Made by a program: the position numbers and the translations under genes. A stretch of DNA of 27,701 bases. Source: a virus. Positions 6,221-15,578 of this stretch are shown here, in pieces. The stretch is taken from the IMG/VR virus record IMGVR_UViG_3300011114_000135, positions 1 to 27,701 of that record. One strand, 5' to 3'. How positions within the stretch are numbered: the stretch's first letter is position 1; every line of letters begins with the position of its first letter. Under the pieces are notes generated by a model. That model worked only from the letters and a program-made list of their open reading frames with translations, had not been told where the DNA came from and made no database searches.

Positions 6221-6574
6221 TTATAACTCGAGCGGGTCAAATCCTAATTCAGTAGCTATAGAATGCGCGCGCCTACGGAATGTAGCGTCATGTTTTGTCC
6301 ATGCATCAGATATGGTGCCAGACCTAGACATATGAATCATTTCATGCGCCATTGTCCTAATAACGGTATCTAAATGCCCGCACCTTGCGTCTGAGATAGT
6401 AATAACATGTTCATGTTTTTCCCCGTCGTCATAAAGATAAGAACCCATAGTCTCTGGATCCGTTTCCACGACAAACTTAATCTGCTCCGGTAAAGGCAAA
6501 GACCACTTCATAAATGGCTCGCAACAGTACAGGGTGGAATAGATATTTTTAAGGATTTGGGTAGTCAGTTTCAT
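6221..6574 (-). CDS. SprT-like zinc metallopeptidase
   Basis: The 117-residue protein carries TMAHEMIHMSR (His77, Glu78, His81) and a third ligand candidate in TKHDATFRRRAHSIATELG (His95), spaced as in SprT/SPRTN-type peptidases (HExxH then His about 14 residues on). The N-terminal part forms a compact helix-strand lead (YSTLYCCEPFMKW ... YLYDDGEKHEHVITIS). In cells SprT-like enzymes cleave proteins bound or crosslinked to DNA; phage versions are mostly untested. It is the last gene of the leftward unit, and its start overlaps the stop of the metallophosphoesterase by 4 bases, so the two are co-translated. Confidence 0.8.
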   Translation of the reverse strand: MKLTTQILKNIYSTLYCCEPFMKWSLPLPEQIKFVVETDPETMGSYLYDDGEKHEHVITISDARCGHLDTVIRTMAHEMIHMSRSGTISDAWTKHDATFRRRAHSIATELGFDPLEL

Positions 6575-7533
6575 GTTTTATTAATACAGCCACGGAATTC
6601 AAATCTTTGCTCCCCGCATACTTGAATTAACTCAGGAAGCATAAGCCTTCCCTCTTCAAACGACAGTAGGGCAAATCCAGAGCGCCAGTCTTTTGGACCA
6701 TCTTCAGTATAGCCCATGTACTGCTCTCCGTTGGGATCCGATAGGGTGCCTGTTTGGACGCCATAGCGGGTTCCGTTGTAATCGGTAAGGGGTTGTACAG
6801 CCAAATTGTGAGTATGGCCTGTAATCATGTTTACGCCCGCATTGAGGGCATTTGCCCTACCAGCGCCAAATCCACCCTTCCAGCGGTGCTTAATACAGGT
6901 ATCCTCATTTACCCAGTACGACCAGCAGGGTAACCAATGAGGAAAGTGATCTTTAAGGGTAAACCCTGATACTCCCTCGTATTGGGGTGCCTGAGCCGCT
7001 AGGAACGTTTCAAAGCGGGCGTCATGGTTACCCATTGTCCATATCAATTCAGCGCCTACAGCAGCCTTTTGAATGCCTTCCATGAAGGTTTGGCAAGCCT
7101 CAAGCTCTTCCTTGACGGTTGGACTCTTTGACCAGCCAATTCTAGGGTGCCGTGAGTTCTGGGATCCGTCAAACATATCTCCGTTGGCTACAACTACTTT
7201 AGGCTGGAATTCCTTAATGATAATCAGTAAAGCCTGATAAGCCGTTGTGTAATCGTCAGGCCAGAAATGAGCATCGCTGAAAACTACAACTCTACCCTTT
7301 TCCATTTCTATGCCGCGACGGGCATGACCAACAGTTTGTTCTAATTTTTTAGGCGCGGTATATCTATTGTCCTTCAAAGTGGGAAGGCTTATTTGATGCC
7401 TTGCCTCGATTGATCTGCGCCTGTTGTGGACAGATCGAACGTCCATGCCATGCTTTGCAGCAAACTTAATGGGACTACTAATAATTCTCCATTCGTTAAT
7501 AAACTCTAAGTCCGTCAAGTAATATCCAGCCAT
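6571..7533 (-). CDS. Calcineurin-like metallophosphoesterase with HTH-like N-terminus
   Basis: This 320-residue protein shows all metallophosphoesterase blocks: SDAHFWPDD (Asp87, His89), ANGDMFDGS (Asp119), TMGNHDARF (Asn169-His170-Asp171) and ITGHTHN (His240, His242), which bind two metal ions. The first about 55 residues resemble a helix-turn-helix (INEWRIISSPIKFAAKHGMDVRSVHNRRR), so it may be directed to DNA. Family members include Mre11/SbcD nucleases and diverse phosphatases; the exact substrate cannot be read from sequence. A strong GAGGAGAGG lies just upstream of the ATG. It forms a pair with the SprT-like gene. Confidence 0.85.
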   Translation of the reverse strand: MAGYYLTDLEFINEWRIISSPIKFAAKHGMDVRSVHNRRRSIEARHQISLPTLKDNRYTAPKKLEQTVGHARRGIEMEKGRVVVFSDAHFWPDDYTTAYQALLIIIKEFQPKVVVANGDMFDGSQNSRHPRIGWSKSPTVKEELEACQTFMEGIQKAAVGAELIWTMGNHDARFETFLAAQAPQYEGVSGFTLKDHFPHWLPCWSYWVNEDTCIKHRWKGGFGAGRANALNAGVNMITGHTHNLAVQPLTDYNGTRYGVQTGTLSDPNGEQYMGYTEDGPKDWRSGFALLSFEEGRLMLPELIQVCGEQRFEFRGCINKT

Positions 7534-7624
7534 TAGTCCTCTCCTCTATCATGTGGTTAAGTAGGGTTTTACCACAAGTAAATTAAACAATCATTACATT
7601 TATATGATTTATAAGGGTATTTAC
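7534..7624 (-). promoter_or_regulatory. Leader before phosphoesterase gene with two inverted repeats
   Basis: This is the only clear gap in the leftward late unit below 18430. Read on the minus strand it is AT-rich and contains an AATCAT/ATGATT inverted repeat (7589-7594 with 7604-7609), then a TGTGGT/ACCACA hairpin (7552-7557 with 7571-7576), then the strong ribosome site. It may hold a promoter, operator or weak terminator that lets the phosphoesterase-SprT pair be expressed separately. I see no clean -35/-10 pair. Confidence 0.35.
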
Positions 7625-10600
7625 TTACTTTTCCAAGCTTTCAACTTGATTATTAAACTGTGTCATAACACGGGTTTTACGGTCTTCTAATTGTTTAATT
7701 CTTGCTGCCGGTGCATTTTTTTCCAACAGGTCTTTTTTCTCTCTATTAATTTTAGAGATTTCATTTTCTAATCTATTAGCCTGTTGCCATAAACGCGCTT
7801 CAGGATGATCCCTTAAAAAGTCTGCTGTTGCAACGCCATCTTTTCGGCGACCCTTAATTTCATTTTCATAGTTAGCCATGCGGGTAATATTGTCATAGAA
7901 CCGATTAGCTTGTGTTGCTTGAGATTTAATATCACCATAAAATTTACCAACTAATGGAACTTTATGAGTAGGCAGTTCTTCTCCAGTAACGGCAGCAGTA
8001 ACCGTTTGCTCTACCTTAGATATCTCTCTTCCAACGCCGCCCGTCGCTTGACCAACTAAGAAGTCAATTTGATCTGGCGTAGGACTTACTATTCCTTTTT
8101 GGTACTTAGTTCCACCTGAAGCAAGGTTAAGAAAATAAGATAACTCTTTACCTAAATAACTTGCAGTCTCACGGGCGCGCGTATATCCGGGTGTCGGATT
8201 AGTAGCACGATCTTCTTTAGCAATTGGGCGCCCAAATGTATCTTTGTTCTCAATAATGGCTGCAATTGGGTCTAGCATAGTTGGAGATAACGATTGCATG
8301 GATAACCCAGCATTACCAATTGGGTTAAATGCGTCCATTAAAACACCTGTTAAATTAAGAGATTTCTTACCAACATTTTTACCACCGTTCATTACCATCT
8401 CAGTAGTAATGCGTCCCATGTTAGGAATAATGTGTAAACCTAATGGCATTGGAATGGCTATGTAACGTCCGTCTGGGAATGGAATAACTAGATTACGGGC
8501 TTTAATAAACTCTGGTGGTTCATCGTCTTTAAATCCCATCATAGCTAATGCTAACGCTTGAACAGAACCCAAAAGTAATCCACCAGCAACAATCTTTTTA
8601 CCTGCTGGGCCTCTAAGAGTTTCTGCTAAACGAGTAGTGCCTTGAACTGAAGCGTTATAAAAAGCATACAAAGCACCCATTTGTTGGGCGCGTTCACCTT
8701 TACGGTTAAAATTAACTGTAAGGTTCTTAGCAATGCTGGCTGCTTGTTCTTTGGATATGCCTTGATCTATAGCTACTTTATAAGCCGATAAGCGTACCGC
8801 GTTTTCCATTGCATCGTTATAGTCCGATAACCAATTAAATACCGCAGCAACACCTTTTTTAATGTTACCTTTTTCAAGGTTGCGCATTTCTTTTTCAATT
8901 ACATTTTGATCTGATCTGTTTTTGCTAAATTGATCACGGTATCCAGTAGCACCACCTTCTTGTTGATACTCTTCCCATAACTTAGCCCACTCACCCTTGG
9001 CTACACCTTTACCAGCGCGAGCAGCCCTAAGATCTGAATAGATACCCATTAAAGCTGGAAAAACGCCTGCCGTAACTTGAGCTTGCTTTCCTGCAATAGC
9101 AGTAGTAGATAAGTTAAATTGAGCGCCTAATGTATCCCGTATGAAGTTATATGCACCAAATACTGGGTTGTATTGGGTGTTAACAGAAGCTATCCAGCGG
9201 GTAACCTTGGCTGCGTTACCTAGCGCCCAACCCATTTCTTCGGCGTCCAAGTTCTTAATGGCTTGAACCATACGCATAGCTCTAGGATCACTTGCATTAA
9301 AGAATATAAAACGTTCTTGACCATTTATACGGATAGCAAACACGTTAGGACTGTTGCGTAAGATAGGGTTTACCTTATAGGTAACAGTACCAGTATCTGG
9401 GTCTAAGACCGCTGTTTGTGGTTCTTGAATGATGTTGGTTGCATCTGCTTCACTTATTCCAAGTTTCCTTAACTCAGCAAAAAGAGCCTTCTCGTTTTTA
9501 ATGGCATCAGGATTTACTGGCAACCAAAAATCTGGATTAGGATTCATAATGGCTAAACCATATAACGCCGTTCCTACACGAGCCTTTTCAGCGCGAACAA
9601 TAGCCCGCTCACGCTGGTTAGCAATGTTAGCAAATATGTCTGCTACTTCTTTAAACGAACCAAACGCCCGCTTACTTGCACCGCCGCGAGTCTGGAAACC
9701 TTGACCAAGCCCTGTATAGTTCTGAGCAAAGTCTAAGTCCTTACGCATTAAAGGAACATACTTTTTGTATGTTTTATTCCAAACATCAATAGTAGATTGA
9801 GCTTCTAACCCTGCATCAATTAATACCTGTTGAGTTCCTTTAACAATGGCATCAATCTTCTTGGCAAGCTCTTCTAATGCTTTAGCTTTTTCCGGTGGTA
9901 GCTTATCTAAGTAGTCTTGAGCATCTTTAGTGAACATACCAGAACCGCCGTCTGGCATTGCATTAGGATTAAGTGTGCCATCTTCTAGGAACTCAGGATT
10001 AATCTTGGCAATTTGTATGTTGCGTTCTTCTGCATGGCGAGCCTGCAAATAGGTATCAAACTCTACTATGCTAATACCTTGTTTAAGCATAGAACGTACA
10101 ACTGGCAATAGCTCATTGTTTAAGAAGTCTTTGGTACGTTTTGCAGTACGCCCGTGGTATAGCTCTTCTTTAAGATAAGCATTCCATTTGTCTGTAATCT
10201 CTTTGCCTTGGGAAATAATGGCCTGAATGACGCGTTTAGTATCAATGTACTTATCTTGAATCTTATAGATAAACCGTTCCATCTTAGAATCATCTGGAAT
10301 AGAAAAAACGGTGGCAGGAGAAACAACATCACCACGATAGTTACGGCGAATCCTGTTTAATTTCTCTATTCCTTTTGGACCTTCGGCTTCCATCTCAGAA
10401 CGACTAAACAATGCCATCTGACCTTTAGGAGCTTTCTCTGTAGCTAAAGCTTCAAACTGAGAGCGTGATGCAATCTCATCTAAGTATTGCTTGAATGTCT
10501 CATTAGGTAAATACTTCTGTCCTTTAAGGGTTTCGTAGAACTTGCGTAAAGCCGCACCTAACTTAGCAAAGAACTTGTCCACTATGGTCAATGGCTTTTC

Positions 10601-13600
10601 TGAAGATACTGCCCAACGAGCAACTTGGTCTGCATACCATTCACTAAAACTTGTCCAATATTCTGGTAAATTACGCCCCATCATTTTTGGATCTCTAATT
10701 ATGGTGGTTTGTGCTGTGGTTTTAGCTCGCAATGTTTGTAACAACTCTTTAGCTGTAGCATTTTTTTGTGATGCTAACCACTCTAAATGTGCATCCTGAA
10801 GCTTTTTCTGCATTTCAGGAGAGGCATTAATAAACATTTCTTTTTGATGAACGTGTCCTAGTTCATGCGCTATAGTCTCCAGCATTTTAGTTATGCTAGT
10901 AGACTTTTTGAAAACAACATAATAACTGCCATCGCTCATCAACTTCATTGCGCCGTTCATTTTTGGGCCAAGTGATGCCTGAATATCGCGATGAGGACCG
11001 GTAAAGTTATCTTTGTTTTGTTCTACAAAATCTTGAGTAGTTATATAAACATTTGCTTTTATGCCAAGTAAATTTTTCCATGCACGAACCACATTTCCAA
11101 CATTCTTAGGCACACCACCAGAAACAGATATGCCATTTTGGAATTTAATAAATGGTGTTTTGGCGTGTTTTATAGCATCTTCTGCTTCAATAGCATCTAT
11201 CTTTTGTTGAATAATAGCCTTTTCTTCTGGGCTAATTGGGGCTTTATTAATATTTGTGTAATATCTATCTCCTTTAACTACACGATAATGTGGGCCGCCA
11301 TAGTCGTTAAAAGAATGAAATAAACCAAGATCACCTTCTTGCCATAAAAACTTTCCAGAAAGTTCTTGTTTAGCCATTTGCTCTACCGTATCTCTAGAGA
11401 ACATAGAAGGTGTGTTTGTATCTACCTCTGGGCCTACATCTGGTTCTATACCACGAATTTGGTTTTGAATTTGAGTTACTAGTGCTGGATTACTAGACCA
11501 GTTTTCCCATGCCATTTTCTGTTGGCGTAACTCATCAATCTTGGCTTGTAAAGATGCTGGATCTCTAACATCTACGCCGTATTTCTTAGCCACTTCAGGG
11601 CGCTTACTTGCACCAGTTACCGCAGATAAATCTTGAGTAATATCAGCTTGTTTTTTAGATGCAATACTAGCCATCTCTTCAGCTTCACGCATAGCGCTAT
11701 CATCGAAGCCAAACATATCTACGGTTGTTTCACCGCGCCCGCCAGAAATAGCCTTAACAGCTTGCATCATATTGACTGCGTTGTTAATAGACTTGCCCTC
11801 TTGAATCAACTTCATGCCCAACGCTTGAACTGAGTCTTCTTTTGGCGCGGAGTTTGCTATTCTGGTTGCTGCCTCATCTGTGAGGACATCGGCACGATGG
11901 GCGGCAATGAGGTCGCTGCTGCCGTTAGTTGCGATGGAGTAAGCCCTTTGTCCAGTTGATCTTGCCAGAACTCCGCTAGATTCAGCTTCTTCTCTGGTGT
12001 AACCGGGTCTTTGGAAGTAAGTGACATAATCTTTTACCTTTCCTTGTCCTTCTCGAATATTAAGTAATGCATCTAATGACGCGGCTTGGGTAACATCAAA
12101 GCCCTCAGACTCTTTATGAACCTGTGCTGGAATGGTTGTTTCCCCGCTACGTTTGGCTAAATCTAGCCGGTGGCGACCAGATATAACTTCTAAATCACCA
12201 TTGTTTCTTTCCCATAATTGGATGGGCGCGACACCAGTACGTTCAAACTTACCGCCCAATGGCTCTACAACGCCCGTAGAGGCATCTGCACCGTATTTAA
12301 ACTGTGGGACATCCTTAGATATCTTCAGGTCTGCAACGGGTGCCTCTATGGTCTGTAGGCTAGGTATAACCATTGGCATTGATGGAATTTCTTCTGGTGC
12401 TTTAACTAAGGGTTTACCCTCAGTTTCTTCTAACATTGCAGTTGTATCTTGAGAAATACTAGGAGGAACAAATTGTTCTGTTGGGGCTGGTTCAATTGCG
12501 GGTTCTGCGGCTCTTACTGATTCATCTTTAATTAGTTGTTTTAATGGAGAAATCCTAGGCTCTCTATATGCCTGAATACCCCTTGCAACTCCACCTATTC
12601 CACCACCAGAAGCCGCGGCTCCACCGAATGCTTCTTTGTATTCACCATAAGCATCTTCTCCAGTTAATGGTAATCCAGCTTGATAGCGCTCTGCTACCTG
12701 CTCTAACACTTCAACTGGGGCTTCTGCTATAACGCCTGCTGTTGCTCCTACTGCAACTTTTTTGCCAACCTTTGCGGCTAATTGGCGGGCAGTTAATTCT
12801 TTTACCACCTCTGTTCCAGCTTTTTTTCCAAAAACGCCTAAGCCAAGCATAAACCTATCTGCAAAATAACCTAACGGAGCAGTCCCAGCGGCAGTAAGCG
12901 CAGCTTTAGCTACTTCTAATTCTTTTGGGTCGTTCTTTTCTTGAGCTTGACGTACCAAGAAATTACCAAACTGTTGAACTCCATATACGCCAATACCAAC
13001 CAAAGCTCCGCCAACCGGTGCAATAAATGGAGATGCTGCCACGCCTGCTGCTAGTGGAATTGCGGTTTGTGGTCCAGATTGCGCAATCTGCTCTGTTATA
13101 AATTTAGGAACCTGTGCAACCGCGGCGCCAAGTCCTTGTTTCTCGTATATACGCTCTAACTCCGCAACACTCATTCCGGGAACCTCCTGTGGAACTTGTT
13201 GCGCGGCTTTTATCTGTTGCATTTTTTTAAGAGTATTGGCATCGGTACCTAGCGTAGATGTAGCCGCTAAACCCAAGCCAGAAGCAACATCGCCAAGAGA
13301 AGCAATTCCTCGTTTACCGGCGGCTAATGTTCCCTCTATGATTCCTATGTCTTGTGCGCGTCTTTGTGATGGATCCTGCGCAATAGCCGGTTGAGTAGTT
13401 GGAGCAACCGTTTCAGTAGGCTCAGATACGCTTCTTAGGTAAGCTACCGGATCAAATGTGCTGGATGCTTTTTGTGAATCAACACTTCTTAAATATGCTT
13501 CAGGGTCAAAACTAGACGCAACACTTTCTTTTGGGGCATCATTTTGCACATCCGGCTCCACACCAACCGATCTAAGGTAGGCTACAGGATCAAATGCCAT
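7625..13600 (-). CDS. Giant polyvalent internal virion/ejection protein
   Basis: At 1991 residues this is the largest gene. In order: three copies of FDPxAYLRSV (residues 3-12, 31-40, 49-58); a hydrophobic Gly/Ala-rich region (about 175-300); a ParB-like domain with SGRHRLDLAKR near 473-483; a zinc metallopeptidase with AHELGHVHQ near 911-919 and SEWYAD near 986-991 as third-ligand site; long helical stretches; a region resembling LPD38 of polyvalent proteins (about 1470-1770) with a hydrophobic patch near 1665-1690; and a C-terminal coiled coil. Such proteins are packaged in the virion and injected with DNA, like T7 gp16, to build the ejection path and act on host factors. The role is inferred from family and position. 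The start overlaps the upstream stop (TAATG). Confidence 0.85.
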   Translation of the reverse strand: MAFDPVAYLRSVGVEPDVQNDAPKESVASSFDPEAYLRSVDSQKASSTFDPVAYLRSVSEPTETVAPTTQPAIAQDPSQRRAQDIGIIEGTLAAGKRGIASLGDVASGLGLAATSTLGTDANTLKKMQQIKAAQQVPQEVPGMSVAELERIYEKQGLGAAVAQVPKFITEQIAQSGPQTAIPLAAGVAASPFIAPVGGALVGIGVYGVQQFGNFLVRQAQEKNDPKELEVAKAALTAAGTAPLGYFADRFMLGLGVFGKKAGTEVVKELTARQLAAKVGKKVAVGATAGVIAEAPVEVLEQVAERYQAGLPLTGEDAYGEYKEAFGGAAASGGGIGGVARGIQAYREPRISPLKQLIKDESVRAAEPAIEPAPTEQFVPPSISQDTTAMLEETEGKPLVKAPEEIPSMPMVIPSLQTIEAPVADLKISKDVPQFKYGADASTGVVEPLGGKFERTGVAPIQLWERNNGDLEVISGRHRLDLAKRSGETTIPAQVHKESEGFDVTQAASLDALLNIREGQGKVKDYVTYFQRPGYTREEAESSGVLARSTGQRAYSIATNGSSDLIAAHRADVLTDEAATRIANSAPKEDSVQALGMKLIQEGKSINNAVNMMQAVKAISGGRGETTVDMFGFDDSAMREAEEMASIASKKQADITQDLSAVTGASKRPEVAKKYGVDVRDPASLQAKIDELRQQKMAWENWSSNPALVTQIQNQIRGIEPDVGPEVDTNTPSMFSRDTVEQMAKQELSGKFLWQEGDLGLFHSFNDYGGPHYRVVKGDRYYTNINKAPISPEEKAIIQQKIDAIEAEDAIKHAKTPFIKFQNGISVSGGVPKNVGNVVRAWKNLLGIKANVYITTQDFVEQNKDNFTGPHRDIQASLGPKMNGAMKLMSDGSYYVVFKKSTSITKMLETIAHELGHVHQKEMFINASPEMQKKLQDAHLEWLASQKNATAKELLQTLRAKTTAQTTIIRDPKMMGRNLPEYWTSFSEWYADQVARWAVSSEKPLTIVDKFFAKLGAALRKFYETLKGQKYLPNETFKQYLDEIASRSQFEALATEKAPKGQMALFSRSEMEAEGPKGIEKLNRIRRNYRGDVVSPATVFSIPDDSKMERFIYKIQDKYIDTKRVIQAIISQGKEITDKWNAYLKEELYHGRTAKRTKDFLNNELLPVVRSMLKQGISIVEFDTYLQARHAEERNIQIAKINPEFLEDGTLNPNAMPDGGSGMFTKDAQDYLDKLPPEKAKALEELAKKIDAIVKGTQQVLIDAGLEAQSTIDVWNKTYKKYVPLMRKDLDFAQNYTGLGQGFQTRGGASKRAFGSFKEVADIFANIANQRERAIVRAEKARVGTALYGLAIMNPNPDFWLPVNPDAIKNEKALFAELRKLGISEADATNIIQEPQTAVLDPDTGTVTYKVNPILRNSPNVFAIRINGQERFIFFNASDPRAMRMVQAIKNLDAEEMGWALGNAAKVTRWIASVNTQYNPVFGAYNFIRDTLGAQFNLSTTAIAGKQAQVTAGVFPALMGIYSDLRAARAGKGVAKGEWAKLWEEYQQEGGATGYRDQFSKNRSDQNVIEKEMRNLEKGNIKKGVAAVFNWLSDYNDAMENAVRLSAYKVAIDQGISKEQAASIAKNLTVNFNRKGERAQQMGALYAFYNASVQGTTRLAETLRGPAGKKIVAGGLLLGSVQALALAMMGFKDDEPPEFIKARNLVIPFPDGRYIAIPMPLGLHIIPNMGRITTEMVMNGGKNVGKKSLNLTGVLMDAFNPIGNAGLSMQSLSPTMLDPIAAIIENKDTFGRPIAKEDRATNPTPGYTRARETASYLGKELSYFLNLASGGTKYQKGIVSPTPDQIDFLVGQATGGVGREISKVEQTVTAAVTGEELPTHKVPLVGKFYGDIKSQATQANRFYDNITRMANYENEIKGRRKDGVATADFLRDHPEARLWQQANRLENEISKINREKKDLLEKNAPAARIKQLEDRKTRVMTQFNNQVESLEK
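13427..13594 (-). repeat. Three FDPxAYLRSV-coding repeats
   Basis: Codons 3-58 of the giant protein contain three near-identical ten-residue motifs with Ser/Pro/Ala-rich spacers of 18 and 8 residues. Similar FDPDAYL-type repeats open other large phage virion proteins (from memory). They look like short linear binding motifs rather than a folded domain. Confidence 0.8.
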
Positions 13601-15576
13601 TATTTAAACCTTGCTTTAATTGCGTTAGATGCTGGATCAAGAGGATGTGCATTTGCCCATTCTAATGCCTCTATATCTGCTGGCGTGTACTTTTTACCAA
13701 AAAATTGAGATATAGCTCCGGGGGGTGCAACCTCTGGCTTTGGATAAGGTGATGGCTCTGCAATAAACTTAAATCCGGGAACCTTGGCTTCTGCCATAGC
13801 ATTATTTCTTAAACGGTTTAACTCTTGTTGATTCCATGTAAATTCAGGAGTACCGGGTGTTAATTGTTGTTCAGAAATCATTGCTGCAATTTTCTTAACG
13901 GTTGGATCTGAGTTGTACCTAGCAATAGCGGTTTCACGAGCATCACTAGCTTCTTTAGATAAAGATGCAGCAAGACGTTCTTTTTTAATTTCTTCTGATG
14001 CAATTGCCGCACGGTTTTTCTCTTCAGCAGTATCTTTTGCCCTTTGATTTGCGGCTGCTATTGCAAGGTTCTTAATTTCAGAATTTTCTTGAGCGGTTAA
14101 TGCTCTTATATCCAATTTATCTAATGCAGCTAAATCAGCAGAGCGTTGTTTCTTCAACGCGCCATAAGTACTGATGCCTTGTTCTGCGCCCTTACCAAGA
14201 TTAGCCATCATATAAGGAGATGTACCAGCCATCATTCCAAACCCAGCCTGCATTAATGCAAGATATGCATCTTGTTTAGAGCCAGCTTTCATTTCTTCGC
14301 GCTCTTGTGCGCTTCTAGCCAGCATACGATCAAGCGCGCTTTGTGGTTTTGAATAACTTGTAGGTGCTGTTCCATATAAATCTTCAGATGCAAATGGAGC
14401 ATAAGGATCATTTGCATATACTCCAGTATTTTCTGTTGGGCTATATTCAAATGGAGCATATGGGTCGTCTATATATTGTGGAGCTTTTGGCATTAACTCG
14501 CCTTTACCGTATGGATCTTCTCCAACAAGACTGCTATCTTCTCCGCTATAGCTATTAATTCCACCACTAGAAAAAGCAATCGCACCACCCCCAGATAACT
14601 GAGTAATTCCACCTTGATTAAAGTTGGATGCATACTGTCTAGTCTCGCCCGGGATAGGACCTTTTCTGCCACCAGCAATCCACTTATCTACATTACCGGG
14701 TCCCCAGTTGTACGCCATAGCTGCTTCTTTTTCATTGCCATAGCGTTGCAACATAGCATTGCCATAATCACGTCCAACACGGTTCATTTCATCTACGCTA
14801 TTGTTTTGTGCTGGTCTAACACCAAAACCCGGATCGCGTAATGTATTAGGCATAGTTTGCATACTAGCCATAGCGCCTTTAGATGAGGTTAGAATATTGC
14901 CCTTTTCGTCATAGTCACGTCCGCGGCTTTCTAAATGCCTAATTTTATTTAAAAAAGCTGTATCTTTAATTCCATTAGAAGAAGGTAGTGGTTCTTTATA
15001 AGTTATACCTTTATTTACTTCACTTTTTTCTTCTGGGTTAATACTAAATTTTGCGGCTGATTTTTCTTCTTTTGAAATACCGGCACTTGATTCAGCTCTT
15101 GGAATACCAGCAATTGCATTTCCTGTGCTTTCTTTAATCATAGAAAGCATTTCCATCATTTTTCTTTCATCTCTTGCGTCTTGAATATCATCTTCGTCTT
15201 CATCATCGTCTTCATCGTCTACTAATCCTCTGTTTGCAAACGATACAATTCCACCGTTAGCCATGCCTTGTGGCATACCTGTGGGTAACTGAGTAACTCC
15301 GGGCTGGTTCTCTGGGAGTGCTATTTGTGGCTGTTGAGGTATTGCTTGTGGAATTCCTTGAGGAATTTGTGGGGGTATCTGGGGAGCGGCTTCATTTAAC
15401 ACGTCGGCTGCCACGGTAGAAGCTGGAGGTTGTGGCGTATTCTGTAAATGCTGGCGGCGCTGAATCTCAGCTAAAGCTAGAAACTGAGGAACTACGCTAT
15501 TGGGATCACGGGCGTAATTAACTAATGTACCTTGTGGCACATCCTTTAACTGTTCAGATAATTGTGAAATATTCAT
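13600..15576 (-). CDS. Virion protein with lytic transglycosylase domain
   Basis: The 658-residue protein has a Pro/Gln-rich N-terminus (about 48-105), a NGGIVSFANRG motif, an acidic run of Asp/Glu (about 119-130), then an SLT-type lytic transglycosylase domain (about 205-310). The latter shows HLESRG with the catalytic Glu near 216, SKGAMASMQTMPNT, and AYNWGPGNVDKWI. This would cut peptidoglycan locally during DNA entry, as the transglycosylase part of T7 gp16 does. After it come further glycine motifs (GGITQLSGGGAIAF), Tyr/Pro-rich repeats with DPYAPF, and a long Ala/Glu-rich helix. It precedes the giant protein and is probably part of the same internal complex. Confidence 0.8.
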   Translation of the reverse strand: MNISQLSEQLKDVPQGTLVNYARDPNSVVPQFLALAEIQRRQHLQNTPQPPASTVAADVLNEAAPQIPPQIPQGIPQAIPQQPQIALPENQPGVTQLPTGMPQGMANGGIVSFANRGLVDDEDDDEDEDDIQDARDERKMMEMLSMIKESTGNAIAGIPRAESSAGISKEEKSAAKFSINPEEKSEVNKGITYKEPLPSSNGIKDTAFLNKIRHLESRGRDYDEKGNILTSSKGAMASMQTMPNTLRDPGFGVRPAQNNSVDEMNRVGRDYGNAMLQRYGNEKEAAMAYNWGPGNVDKWIAGGRKGPIPGETRQYASNFNQGGITQLSGGGAIAFSSGGINSYSGEDSSLVGEDPYGKGELMPKAPQYIDDPYAPFEYSPTENTGVYANDPYAPFASEDLYGTAPTSYSKPQSALDRMLARSAQEREEMKAGSKQDAYLALMQAGFGMMAGTSPYMMANLGKGAEQGISTYGALKKQRSADLAALDKLDIRALTAQENSEIKNLAIAAANQRAKDTAEEKNRAAIASEEIKKERLAASLSKEASDARETAIARYNSDPTVKKIAAMISEQQLTPGTPEFTWNQQELNRLRNNAMAEAKVPGFKFIAEPSPYPKPEVAPPGAISQFFGKKYTPADIEALEWANAHPLDPASNAIKARFK

Positions 15577-15578
15577 AG

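Noticed and set aside
7589-7609. AATCAT/ATGATT inverted repeat as a terminator of the giant gene
   Set aside because: The stem is AT-rich and short, with a 9-base loop and no continuous T-run after it; kept only as part of the leader description.
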